Positions 1-8,432 of a stretch of 64,000 nt of DNA are shown here, one piece after another. The notes under the pieces are model-generated. The model saw only the letters and a list, made by a program, of their open reading frames with translations. It had not been told where the DNA came from and made no database searches. The stretch comes from Myxococcota bacterium. GTDB lineage: Bacteria; Myxococcota_A; UBA9160; SMWR01. The DNA lies in the NCBI GenBank assembly GCA_022447545.1, contig JAKVBI010000029.1:1-64000 (forward strand), in the 5' to 3' direction. Numbering within the stretch: position 1 is the first letter of the stretch; every line of letters starts with the position of its first letter. Made by a program: the position numbers and the translations under genes.

Positions 1-989
1 CTGATCCCGTCGAAGCGACAGATCGACCCCCCACCGGCCGCAACCGTATGCAGGCGCAACATGGGCGCCCGAACCCGAAGCCCCCCCACCGACGTCTCGA
101 AACTTCGCTCGAGGTCACCAACACGGATGAGGGAGACGTCTGTCGAGGTACCGCCCATGTCGAAACCAATGGCGTGTTCGAAGCCCGCGGACTCGGCCAC
201 GCGTTCGGCGCCCACAACGCCTCCGGCAGGCCCCGACAACAGAGCGTTGGGCCCACGGAAGCGCGACAAGTCCGTCAAGCCACCTGAGGACTGCATGCAG
301 TGAAGTCGCGCCCCGGCCAGGTGGTCCGCGAACTCGGAAAGGTGGTGCCGCAGCAACGGGGTCAGATACGCGTCACAACAGGTGGTCTCACCACGAGCGA
401 GCAGGCCGATCTCCATGGCGACGTCGTGGGATGCAACAGCGAACTCGAAGCCCACGTCCAGGGCGAGATCGCGCAACCGGGCCTCCATCTCGGGATCGGC
501 ATAGGCGTGGAGCATCACGATGCCCACCGAACGCGCACCGCGCCGACGAGCCCGCTCGAGCGATGCGCGTGCGCCGTCGAGATCGAGCGCGTCGATGCAT
601 TCTCCGGTTGCGGAAACCCGCCCTTCGACTTCGACCACCTCCTCGTACAGAGGCGGGGGTTTCGAAATCTCCAGTTTGAACAGGTCGGAGCGCTCCTGGG
701 TTCCAATGGCCAGGACATCCCCCAGACCGCGATTCGCCAGAAGCACCGTCGGAATTCCGCGACGCTCGAGCAACGCATTGGTGGCGACGGTGGTTCCGAG
801 AGCGACCCGGCTCTCGGGCAACACCGAACCCACGTCGAGCCCTCCCGCGCGGCGCAGCACCGAGTGGATGGCCAGAAGGGGCGCAGACTCGTCCGACAGC
901 ACCTTGGAGGTGTACAGCGTCCCTTCGGGCGAGACCCCGATGCAGTCGGTGAATGTCCCGCCCCGGTCAATCCAAAACTCCCAGGGCAT
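1..989 (-). CDS. Hydantoinase/5-oxoprolinase A-type subunit, N-terminal part (cut by window edge)
   Basis: The frame reads from an ATG at 989 and runs off the left edge of the window with no stop, giving about 329 residues. It begins MPWEFWIDRGGTFTDC, the RGGTFTD nucleotide-binding signature of the HyuA/OXP family. Further on it has GTTVATNALLERRG and a second phosphate-binding motif, GFDMGGTSTDVS, both typical of the ATP-dependent N-methylhydantoinase A/5-oxoprolinase fold. Family members open lactam rings (5-oxoproline, hydantoins) using ATP, usually with a HyuB partner or domain. The C-terminal half and any partner lie outside the window, so the substrate cannot be told. murJ ends 39 bases upstream of its start on the same strand, so they may be co-transcribed. 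Confidence 0.9.
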   Translation of the reverse strand, partial: MPWEFWIDRGGTFTDCIGVSPEGTLYTSKVLSDESAPLLAIHSVLRRAGGLDVGSVLPESRVALGTTVATNALLERRGIPTVLLANRGLGDVLAIGTQERSDLFKLEISKPPPLYEEVVEVEGRVSATGECIDALDLDGARASLERARRRGARSVGIVMLHAYADPEMEARLRDLALDVGFEFAVASHDVAMEIGLLARGETTCCDAYLTPLLRHHLSEFADHLAGARLHCMQSSGGLTDLSRFRGPNALLSGPAGGVVGAERVAESAGFEHAIGFDMGGTSTDVSLIRVGDLERSFETSVGGLRVRAPMLRLHTVAAGGGSICRFDGI

Positions 990-1028
990 GGCCTCGGACA
1001 CCCTAACAGCTGCCGTCGGCCGCTGCCC

Positions 1029-2630
1029 TCACTTCCGCTGAGAGTCTGCCCGGCCCCCTCCCAGAGCACGTGCGTAGTTCCGTGCACGCCCGACCAGGAC
1101 GCCGCGCAAATCCGCGTCGCCCAGAACCATCACCCCCAGCAGGGACACGGCCGCAAAGGTCCCCGCTCCGAGAATCAGTTCTCCAGGTGCCCCCGCTACG
1201 CGCCCCATGGGTGCCACCCAGGCGCAACCTGCCGCAGCGACCGCAGCCACCACAAAGGCGCGACCTGCCGTGGCGATCAACGGCCCGATTCGAGGCCCGC
1301 CGTGGAGCATCCGGGCAAGGGCCACCGTGAGCACGGCATTGACCGACATGGCCGCCACCCCGGCCAACGCCAGCCCCTCGGCTCCCCGCTCCGCACCCAG
1401 GCTCAGGTACAGGGGAATGGCGCCAGCTGCCACAGTGGTTCCCAACAGCATGGGGGTCCACATCTGCCCACGAGCGTAGAAGGCACGCAGGGCAATCTGC
1501 TGAGTCACCCAGGCCGGAATCGCAAAGGCGAAGATGCCCAACAACACGCTCACACGCCGGGCATCGGCTTCGCCAAAAGAGCCGTGCTCGTAGACGACGG
1601 AAACAAGAGGTTCCGCCAACACCGCCGAAGCGGCAGCCGCGAGCAGCGCCAGGCCGAGCCCGACCCGCAGCGTACTGAGCACCAGAGCATCGAGTTCGGA
1701 CCTCCGGCCCTCACTCCACATTCGCGAGAGCAGGGGAAGGGCCGCCGTTGCAAGGGCTTGGCCCACGACGGCGACCGGGAGTTGCATCAGGTAACGAGCG
1801 TAGGCGAGGACCGACACGACTCCTTCTCCGAGTTGGCTGCCAAACCATCGGTCGTACCACTCGTCGGCGGTCACCAGAGTGATGCCCAGCATGAGCGGCG
1901 CCGCCATTCGCAGATACGCGCGCACGTCGGAACCGAAGTGGACCCGCAAGCGAACAGGGAGGTCGGGAACGCGCGAGATTTCAGCCACGGGGACGACGAG
2001 GTTTCCCACGACGGCCCCGAGCAGCACGCCCCACGCGAATCCCTCGGCACCGAGACTCGGCGTGAGAACGATGCCACACGCAATGATCCCCAGGTTGTAG
2101 AGAAGGGGGGCCAGGGCCTGACTGGCGAAGTGACCATGGGACATCAGGACCGCTCGCAGGATGCCGCCGGCGACGAAGAAAATCTGGGCCGGTAGGACGA
2201 TTCGCGTCAGGCGCACCGTCAGTGCCCGGGTCGACGCATCGAAGCCACCGAATTGGAGATCGATGAGGGGCTCCGCGTACCACCACAGCAGCGCGGTCAC
2301 ACCCACGGCTGCAGTGGTGAGTGTCCCCAGCACCGAGGCAAACAGCGCCTGGGCGGCAGCCTCCCCGCGACGACTTCGGATCTGCTGATAGAGCGGAATG
2401 AAGGCGATGGAGAAGGCGCCTCCAGCCAGGAAATAGTTGAGCAGGTCAGGAATCTGAAACGCCGCGCGGTAGGCATCCACCTCCCCGGACACGCCGAGTT
2501 CCCAGGCGAGCACCATCTCCCGCACGTATCCCAGCAGGCGCGACAGCAACACGCTTCCAGCCAGCAACGCCGCCACGGCGGGAAGTCGCACCCCCGATGC
2601 GGCGTCATGCTCACGGTCCGCCAATCTCAC
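1029..2630 (-). CDS. murJ: Lipid II flippase MurJ
   Basis: The 533-residue protein is strongly hydrophobic, with about 14 membrane segments as in MurJ/MviN. The N-terminus contains SRLLGYVREMVLAW and, after it, DAYRAAFQIPDLLNYFLAGGAFSIAF, which match the conserved first helices of the family, including the Arg residues of the central cavity. MurJ moves undecaprenyl-linked peptidoglycan precursor (lipid II) across the cytoplasmic membrane. The start is a GTG at 2630. The hydantoinase-like gene follows 39 bases downstream. Length and motifs agree with the family, and nothing looks degraded. Confidence 0.95.
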   Translation of the reverse strand: MRLADREHDAASGVRLPAVAALLAGSVLLSRLLGYVREMVLAWELGVSGEVDAYRAAFQIPDLLNYFLAGGAFSIAFIPLYQQIRSRRGEAAAQALFASVLGTLTTAAVGVTALLWWYAEPLIDLQFGGFDASTRALTVRLTRIVLPAQIFFVAGGILRAVLMSHGHFASQALAPLLYNLGIIACGIVLTPSLGAEGFAWGVLLGAVVGNLVVPVAEISRVPDLPVRLRVHFGSDVRAYLRMAAPLMLGITLVTADEWYDRWFGSQLGEGVVSVLAYARYLMQLPVAVVGQALATAALPLLSRMWSEGRRSELDALVLSTLRVGLGLALLAAAASAVLAEPLVSVVYEHGSFGEADARRVSVLLGIFAFAIPAWVTQQIALRAFYARGQMWTPMLLGTTVAAGAIPLYLSLGAERGAEGLALAGVAAMSVNAVLTVALARMLHGGPRIGPLIATAGRAFVVAAVAAAGCAWVAPMGRVAGAPGELILGAGTFAAVSLLGVMVLGDADLRGVLVGRARNYARALGGGRADSQRK

Positions 2631-2750
2631 CCCCTGCCGGCAAAGCTAGCCCGGATCAGGGCACCCGGAACGATCCGGAGCGCCGAGGCGGGGAAGCCTG
2701 CCATGCGGGCTTGGAGCAGAACCTCCGGGAGTGGGCCCATGACTTGGAAA

Positions 2751-3878
2751 TCACAGAGGATTCCGCTCCCTCCACAGGTGGCCGTCGAAGCTCTCGACCA
2801 CGATGTCGTCGCCCTCTCGACCCCGCAGGTAGGGGTATTGGAGCGGCACCTTCCCGTGGGGCGTATCGAGCACATACTCGGGGATCGCAAAGCCACTGGT
2901 GCGCCCTCGCAGCTTCCGAAACAACTCCACACCGCGCTCGATGGGGACCCGGAAGTGGGCGGTGCCCTCGAGGAGTTGGGCCTGATAGCAGTAGTAGGGC
3001 CGGACCCGAAGCTTCACGAGGCCCTCGCCGAGTTCCTTCAAGGTCGCCGGATCGTCATTGATGCCCCCCAGCAGGACACTTTGATTGCCCACGGGCACAC
3101 CCGCCTGGAGCAAACGGTCGCACGCCTCAGCCGCTTCGGCGGTCAGTTCCCGCGGATGATTGAAATGGGTGTTCAACCAGATCGGGTGATGACGCGCCAA
3201 CAGTGCACACAACGCGTCGGTCACCCGGTAGGGCAGCGTTACTGGAAGGCGCGTACCCAGGCGAATGATTTCGACATGAGGGATGGCTCGCAGGGCCGTC
3301 AGCAGCCACTCCAGGCGCTCATCCGAAAACACCAGCGGATCGCCGCCCGTCAACAAGACATCGCGAATCTCCGGGGTCTGGCGAATCCAATCGAGGGCGA
3401 CCGACAGCTCGGCCTTCTTCATCGCCCAGTCCTCATCGCCCACCATGCGCTTGCGCAAACAGAAGCGACAGTAGAGCGCGCACTCGTTGTTGACACAGAA
3501 GGCGATGCGATCCGGATAGACGCGAATGACGTTCTTGACCGGTGAGTGGGCGACCTCATCTAGCGGGTCGGGAGTCCCGAGAGGGTCTTCGAGTTCCGCG
3601 ATGTGGGGTACGACCTGGCGCCGGATCGGACACTCGGGATCGTTCGGATCCATGAGTGCCGCATAGTAGGGCGTAATGACGAAGTGGAAGCGATCCGAGA
3701 GCCGCTCGATCCCTTCGCGCTCATTGGCGGTAGGGTCGATCCAGGCCTCCAGATCCCGCGCGTTGCGGATCCGCGCGCGCATCTGCCACCTCCAGTCCCG
3801 CCAATCGTCGTACGTGACTCCAGCACGCTGCCAGGGCGGCTCGCTGGAACCCGGCTTCACATCCCCGACTCCGCTCAT
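2751..3878 (-). CDS. KamA-family radical-SAM aminomutase, substrate uncertain
   Basis: The 375-residue protein has the radical-SAM cluster motif CALYCRFC (Cys133, Cys137, Cys140) and a C-terminal PHGKVPL segment whose Lys matches the PLP-binding Lys of lysine 2,3-aminomutase. The family uses SAM, a 4Fe-4S cluster and PLP to move an amino group from carbon 2 to carbon 3. Aligning by eye from RPYY to HFR, the position of lysine aminomutase Asp293 is Gln here, while the Asp before the PLP Lys (VLDTP, matching Asp330) is kept. The canonical two-Asp recognition of the lysine side chain is therefore altered, and I do not assign lysine as substrate. EpmB-type action on elongation factor P is possible but unsupported by neighbours. 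Its ATG overlaps the stop of the ATP-grasp gene by four bases, so the two are coupled. Confidence 0.85.
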   Translation of the reverse strand: MSGVGDVKPGSSEPPWQRAGVTYDDWRDWRWQMRARIRNARDLEAWIDPTANEREGIERLSDRFHFVITPYYAALMDPNDPECPIRRQVVPHIAELEDPLGTPDPLDEVAHSPVKNVIRVYPDRIAFCVNNECALYCRFCLRKRMVGDEDWAMKKAELSVALDWIRQTPEIRDVLLTGGDPLVFSDERLEWLLTALRAIPHVEIIRLGTRLPVTLPYRVTDALCALLARHHPIWLNTHFNHPRELTAEAAEACDRLLQAGVPVGNQSVLLGGINDDPATLKELGEGLVKLRVRPYYCYQAQLLEGTAHFRVPIERGVELFRKLRGRTSGFAIPEYVLDTPHGKVPLQYPYLRGREGDDIVVESFDGHLWRERNPL

Positions 3879-4885
3879 GTAACCCCCAACCGCTCAAATC
3901 CCAGGGCGAAGACGTCGGCAAGCAATGCGTCGATGCTCCTCCCCTCGAGTTCTGCCACCACCCCGAAACTGCCATCTTCGGCGAAAGTGGGCAGGGGGTT
4001 GATCTCGAGAAAACGCGGTTTCCCTCGGGAGTCCAGACGAAAATCGCTCCGAGAGAAATCGAGACAATCGAAGGCTCGGTGGGCGCGAATGCCGAGGTCC
4101 GAAATCTGCGCCTCGACGGCGGGAGACAGGGTGCCCGGAAGGCAGTGGGAGAATTCCCGTCCCTCTGTGGCAGCGCCCGTCTCCAGAGCGTGAAGGCCAA
4201 TACGCGAATCCACTTCCAGGGCGCGTTGAAGAACCGGCAGTGCGCGCGGGGGATCGTGGCCCACCACTGCCACCGTGTACTCGGGCCCGCCGATGAATTC
4301 CTCCACCAGAGCGGGTTGCCCATAGTCCCCCACCACGCGCTCGACCTCGTCCGCCAAAGCCGCGCGGTCTTCCACGCGAGAGGACTCGCGAATGCCCTTG
4401 GCCGTTCCTTCCCAACGAGGCTTCACGAACAACGGAAAGGCAGCCGGGAGGTCGAGTTCCAGGGCCTCGTCTCGCGAATTCACACAGGCCTGTGCCGCCA
4501 CGGAAATACCAGCGCGACGGGCGATCGCGTGGGCCCAGGCCTTGTCGAGAGTCGCCGAGAGCGTCAACGCGTCGGACCCGAGGGTGGGCACGCCGGCCAT
4601 CTCCAACAAAACAGGCGCCCAGGCTTCACGGTTGCGCGTTCCCCACCCCTCGGAGATGTTGCAGGCGGCAGCCACCCTCTCCGCCTGGCCCGCCGCCACC
4701 CATTGCAGCAGCGCCTGCGGATTGCCGATTCTGAGGCAGCGATGACCCAGCCGAGCCATGGAACGCTCGATCACCACCAGGGTCGCTTCCGGCTCGTACT
4801 CGGCACCGGCATCGGGCGGCTCACTGGGCTCCCTGGGATGGGTCCCCAACAGGTCGTAGACGATCCCGATCTGCAGTTCCGACAT
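3875..4885 (-). CDS. D-alanine-D-alanine ligase-like ATP-grasp enzyme
   Basis: The 336-residue protein has an ATP-grasp core. LFVKPRWEGTAKGI supplies the ATP-binding Lys and glycine loop, EEFIGGPEYTVAV is the second strand-loop, and FRLDSRGKPRFLEINPLPT carries the Mg-binding Asp, Glu and Asn. It resembles D-Ala-D-Ala ligase but has NPLPT where true Ddl enzymes have an NTxPG-type ending, so it is probably a relative that joins other amino acids. It lies just upstream of the KamA-family gene and overlaps it by four bases (ATGA). The pair suggests an enzyme that makes a rearranged (beta) amino acid and one that ligates it, which is inference. The start is an ATG, and the gene is divergent from the membrane/spermidine-synthase fusion. 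Confidence 0.8.
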   Translation of the reverse strand: MSELQIGIVYDLLGTHPREPSEPPDAGAEYEPEATLVVIERSMARLGHRCLRIGNPQALLQWVAAGQAERVAAACNISEGWGTRNREAWAPVLLEMAGVPTLGSDALTLSATLDKAWAHAIARRAGISVAAQACVNSRDEALELDLPAAFPLFVKPRWEGTAKGIRESSRVEDRAALADEVERVVGDYGQPALVEEFIGGPEYTVAVVGHDPPRALPVLQRALEVDSRIGLHALETGAATEGREFSHCLPGTLSPAVEAQISDLGIRAHRAFDCLDFSRSDFRLDSRGKPRFLEINPLPTFAEDGSFGVVAELEGRSIDALLADVFALGFERLGVT

Positions 4886-5013
4886 GAGGCCGCAGGATAG
4901 CTCTCACAACCGACTGCATGCTTCGTCACGGACTTCGAGCACCCGACGCACCGGAGGACTCAAGCTCGCTAGACTCGATGTATTCGGCTACGGCCGGCGA
5001 GGGTCGCAACGAA

Positions 5014-7872
5014 ATGATTCGCACACTCGCGCTGTTGCTGACCGGCATAACCGGGTTCAGCGGACTCGTCTACGAGGTGACTTGGGAGAAGTACCTGGCC
5101 ACCTTGTTGGGATCCCATAGCGAGGCCACTGCCGCGTTGCTCGGCCTCTACTTGGGAGGCCTCGCCCTCGGCTACGCATCGTTCGGGCGCCTTTCCAGAA
5201 GAGAAATGGAGAAAGCAAGGCGAACCCAAAAGCCTGCAATGCTTCTCGTCCAATATGGAATCGTCGAAGCAGGCATCGGCCTCTGGGCGTCCCTGTTCTC
5301 GGTTTTGTTCGAAGGCGTTCGAACCCTGTCGCTCTGGCTGCCCTTCGGCACCAGCCCCGTAGGCTTCGTGGCCGACATCTTTCTGTGTGCCCTGCTCGTC
5401 CTGCCCCCCGCGACCTTGATGGGGGCTACCATCCCCATGCTCACCCAGGCGCTTTCCCGGGGTCTCTTGGACGCAACCCGCCTTCACGCCCTGGTCTATG
5501 GAGTGAACACCGCAGGTGCCGTGGCCGGTGCCGTGGCCGCTGGATTCTGGCTCATTCCAACCTTCGGCCTCGTGAATACGTGCTACGCCATGGGCGGAGT
5601 GAACCTCGTGGTGGGGTGCGTGTTCATCCTGCTCGGAACTCGTGGCCCCGCCGTCGTCGCCCCAACCGAGCACATCCCCGTCTCCGACCCCACACAGCCG
5701 TCGCCGCGGGTCATGCCCTTCGCCATAGCGGCGCTGCTGTGCGGCTTCGCGCTGATGACCATCGAGACCGTACTGATCCGGCTGGGATCGCTGTCCTTCG
5801 GCGCCTCGCATTTCACCTTTTCCATGGTCGTCGCAGCTTTCGTGCTCTGTATCGCCCTGGGAAGTTTCGCGGTCTCCACCCTCGGACGAATCCCACGATG
5901 GGTGGTGGTGGGCAACCTCTGGGCCCTGGGTCTGAGCACCGCCCTCCTCTACCCCTTTCTCCCCGATGCGACCTATTGGGCCCACGTTCTCAGAACAACC
6001 TTCCCCAGTGAGCCCTCCTCCTTCCATAGCTACCACCTCGCCGCATTCGCCTGGATGGTGGCCGTGCTGGGCATCCCCGTGGCACTTTCCGGTGCCACCC
6101 TGCCGCTGATCTTTCATCACCTGCGCGGAGAGGTGAACGACCTCGGAGATGTCGCGGGACGAATCTACAGCTGGAACACGGTGGGTTCCCTATTGGGGGC
6201 ACTGTTGGGCGGGTACGCGCTCTTCCACTGGATGGAGCTCGACCAGATCTTCCGCCTGGCGCTAGGAGCCATCGGGCTGGCGGCTCTGATCATCACGTGG
6301 CGCATCGCGAATCCGCGCTCCACAACACTGGCGGTGATTTCTATCCTTACCCTATGCGGTATCACACTCCTGCCCGAGTGGAGTCGACCGCGCCTGATTG
6401 CCGGTCTGTTCCGAGCCAAGTCGGAGATGCCCAATACCTGGGTTGGCCCCGAGCGCTTCTTCGGCGAACGCACCCCCCCCACGCTGCGCTTCTACCGCGA
6501 CGATCCAACGGCTTCCATCGCCGTGATAGAACGGAAATTCAAAGGCCTCATCGAGCGCAGTATCGTCACCAACGGAAAATCCGACAGCAACACGGTGGGC
6601 GATTACCCGACCATGGCCATGGCCGCCCTACTCCCCGCCCTGTACGTAGATCAGGCCCAACGGAGTTTCGTCGTCGGTTTCGGTGCGGGTGTGACCGTAG
6701 GCGAACTGGCCTCCATCGACAGCATGCGCGAGGTGGTCGTGGCAGAGATCGCGCCAGCTGTCCTCGAGGGGGCTCATTGGTTCGACGACGCCAACCAGAA
6801 TGCCTCGCGTAATCCGAAAGTCGAGTTCGTCGTGGGAGATGCCTTCCGCTCCCTGATGAGGAGCGAAGGCCGCTTCGACATCATCGCCTCTGAACCGAGC
6901 AACCCCTGGGTCCTGGGGGTCGAAATGCTTTACAGCGAGGAATTCCTACGCACCGCCCGCGACCACCTGACACCAGGAGGCGTGTACGCACAATGGATGC
7001 ACACCTACGAGACCGACCGTGCCAGTCTCGAACTCGTCCTGCGCACCTACGCGCGCGTTTTCGATCGTGTCAGCGTCTGGTACGGGATCGGCTCGGACCT
7101 CATCCTGCTGGGCTTCAATGAAGACGCACAGGCCGTGAATCTCGAGCGCATGAGGGCGCGATTCGAACGCACTGACCTGCGAGCCGGGTTCCAACGGGCG
7201 GGTATCGAGAATTTCGCCGCACTGTTGGCCCATGAGGTCCTCCCCGAAGGGGTCACCCACGCCATGGGGCTGCGCGGTGCCACGCATACGCTCCTCCATC
7301 CCAGGCTGAGCGATCTCGCGGCCCGGGCCTTCTTCGTGGGCGCCAACGCAAGCCTTCGCTTCAGCGGTTTTGGACGCACCGCCCAAACCGGAGCGCAAAA
7401 CTCGCTGCTCGCCAACCATCTCCGCAAACAGGATCCGACGCTTTCGGAAGCAGACTGGTCTTCCCTCAGTCGTGAGATGTGCCGCTACCGAGCGCACTCG
7501 TGCGCCACGGTCTTGGCGCGCTGGCAGGTGGATGTGCCCGAATCCACGGAACGTGAAGCGGTGATCCACGGCCTGCGCACGCGCGGAGATCTCCCCCTGC
7601 AATCGGCTCTTGCCAACCTCCCGTTCCTGATCGCTCTGTTCGACGGGCCCCTTCCCGACGACGGCGATGCACTGACCCGCGCGCGCCTTTCGACCGAGTT
7701 GTTCATGCAGGGCTACCTCCACGGGCTTCCCTTCTCTCGCGCGGCCCTGGACCGAATCTGGGATGCGTGCGACAGCGTGGACGACCTCCGCAAAGCCTGT
7801 GCGTCGGACCGGCTCGTGGCGACGCAACAGGTGGGTGCATTCAGCCGACGAGACCCCGAAGAAACCCCCTGA
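5014..7872 (+). CDS. Membrane transporter-like protein fused to spermidine-synthase-like domain
   Basis: This is a fusion of about 952 residues. The first half has many membrane segments, including LLTGITGFSGLVYEVTWEK, PPATLMGATIPML and GATLPLIFHH, which recur in fused MFS/spermidine-synthase proteins. The second half has a Rossmann core with VVGFGAGVTVGEL, VVVAEIAPAVLEG and VVGDAFRSL. Where aminopropyltransferases have their catalytic Asp loop, this protein reads SEPSNPWVLGVEMLYS, so polyamine synthesis is doubtful. A C-terminal tail of about 200 residues has no motif I recognise. I chose the ATG at 5014 because GAGGG lies ten bases upstream; an in-frame ATG at 4918 has no clear ribosome site. 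The vanZ-like gene follows almost directly. Confidence 0.85.
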   Translation: MIRTLALLLTGITGFSGLVYEVTWEKYLATLLGSHSEATAALLGLYLGGLALGYASFGRLSRREMEKARRTQKPAMLLVQYGIVEAGIGLWASLFSVLFEGVRTLSLWLPFGTSPVGFVADIFLCALLVLPPATLMGATIPMLTQALSRGLLDATRLHALVYGVNTAGAVAGAVAAGFWLIPTFGLVNTCYAMGGVNLVVGCVFILLGTRGPAVVAPTEHIPVSDPTQPSPRVMPFAIAALLCGFALMTIETVLIRLGSLSFGASHFTFSMVVAAFVLCIALGSFAVSTLGRIPRWVVVGNLWALGLSTALLYPFLPDATYWAHVLRTTFPSEPSSFHSYHLAAFAWMVAVLGIPVALSGATLPLIFHHLRGEVNDLGDVAGRIYSWNTVGSLLGALLGGYALFHWMELDQIFRLALGAIGLAALIITWRIANPRSTTLAVISILTLCGITLLPEWSRPRLIAGLFRAKSEMPNTWVGPERFFGERTPPTLRFYRDDPTASIAVIERKFKGLIERSIVTNGKSDSNTVGDYPTMAMAALLPALYVDQAQRSFVVGFGAGVTVGELASIDSMREVVVAEIAPAVLEGAHWFDDANQNASRNPKVEFVVGDAFRSLMRSEGRFDIIASEPSNPWVLGVEMLYSEEFLRTARDHLTPGGVYAQWMHTYETDRASLELVLRTYARVFDRVSVWYGIGSDLILLGFNEDAQAVNLERMRARFERTDLRAGFQRAGIENFAALLAHEVLPEGVTHAMGLRGATHTLLHPRLSDLAARAFFVGANASLRFSGFGRTAQTGAQNSLLANHLRKQDPTLSEADWSSLSREMCRYRAHSCATVLARWQVDVPESTEREAVIHGLRTRGDLPLQSALANLPFLIALFDGPLPDDGDALTRARLSTELFMQGYLHGLPFSRAALDRIWDACDSVDDLRKACASDRLVATQQVGAFSRRDPEETP

Positions 7873-7874
7873 AG

Positions 7875-8357
7875 GTGAATTCGCGACCCGACGCAACACC
7901 GAAACAGGCCATCGTGGCATGGACAGCGGTGGCGCTTTGGGTTGGGGTGATCGGGTCGATGTCGAGTGATGCGTTCTCGTCGGACCAAACAGGCGGTGTG
8001 TTCGACGACTTCCTGAACTGGATCGGACCCGGTCTCGACCCCGCGACTCTAAATGCCGTGAACTTTGCGATCCGCAAGGCGGCCCACTTCACCGAATACG
8101 CGATTCTCGCCCTTCTGACCTGCCGCGCCCTGCGGGTCAGCACCCAGCTACCACCGCGGCGCCTCGCGAAATGGGCCATGGGCATGGTCGGTGTCGTGGC
8201 CGGCATGGACGAGATCCGCCAGACGTTCTCACTCGTCCGAACCGGAACGATCGGGGACGTCGCCATCGATCTGGCGGGGGGATTCGCCGCAATCGCTCTC
8301 TACATCATCTGGCACCGCGCCCACCAGCCACCCCCAGCAACCCGTTCCAAGGCCTGA
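7875..8357 (+). CDS. VanZ-like membrane protein
   Basis: The protein is about 160 residues, read from a GTG at 7875 just after the preceding stop. It has about four membrane helices, and the VanZ-family arrangement is visible: SMSSDAF near the start, NFAIRKAAHFTEYAILA in the centre and a C-terminal GTIGDVAIDLAGG. The family is named after VanZ of teicoplanin resistance, but most chromosomal members have no proven role. Longer in-frame starts upstream would overlap the previous gene heavily and lack a ribosome site. It may be read with the fusion gene before it. Confidence 0.8.
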   Translation: MNSRPDATPKQAIVAWTAVALWVGVIGSMSSDAFSSDQTGGVFDDFLNWIGPGLDPATLNAVNFAIRKAAHFTEYAILALLTCRALRVSTQLPPRRLAKWAMGMVGVVAGMDEIRQTFSLVRTGTIGDVAIDLAGGFAAIALYIIWHRAHQPPPATRSKA

Positions 8358-8432
8358 TAGCATGCGTCGCGCTCACTGGGGATCGGGGGTGAAGGAGCCC
8401 CGGGCCACGGCCGGAAAACCGGAGGCGTGAAC

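Noticed and set aside
300-2195. Plus-strand frame of 631 codons across the hydantoinase and murJ genes
   Set aside because: It is antisense to two well-supported genes, with Gln/Arg/His-rich shadow composition and no motif.
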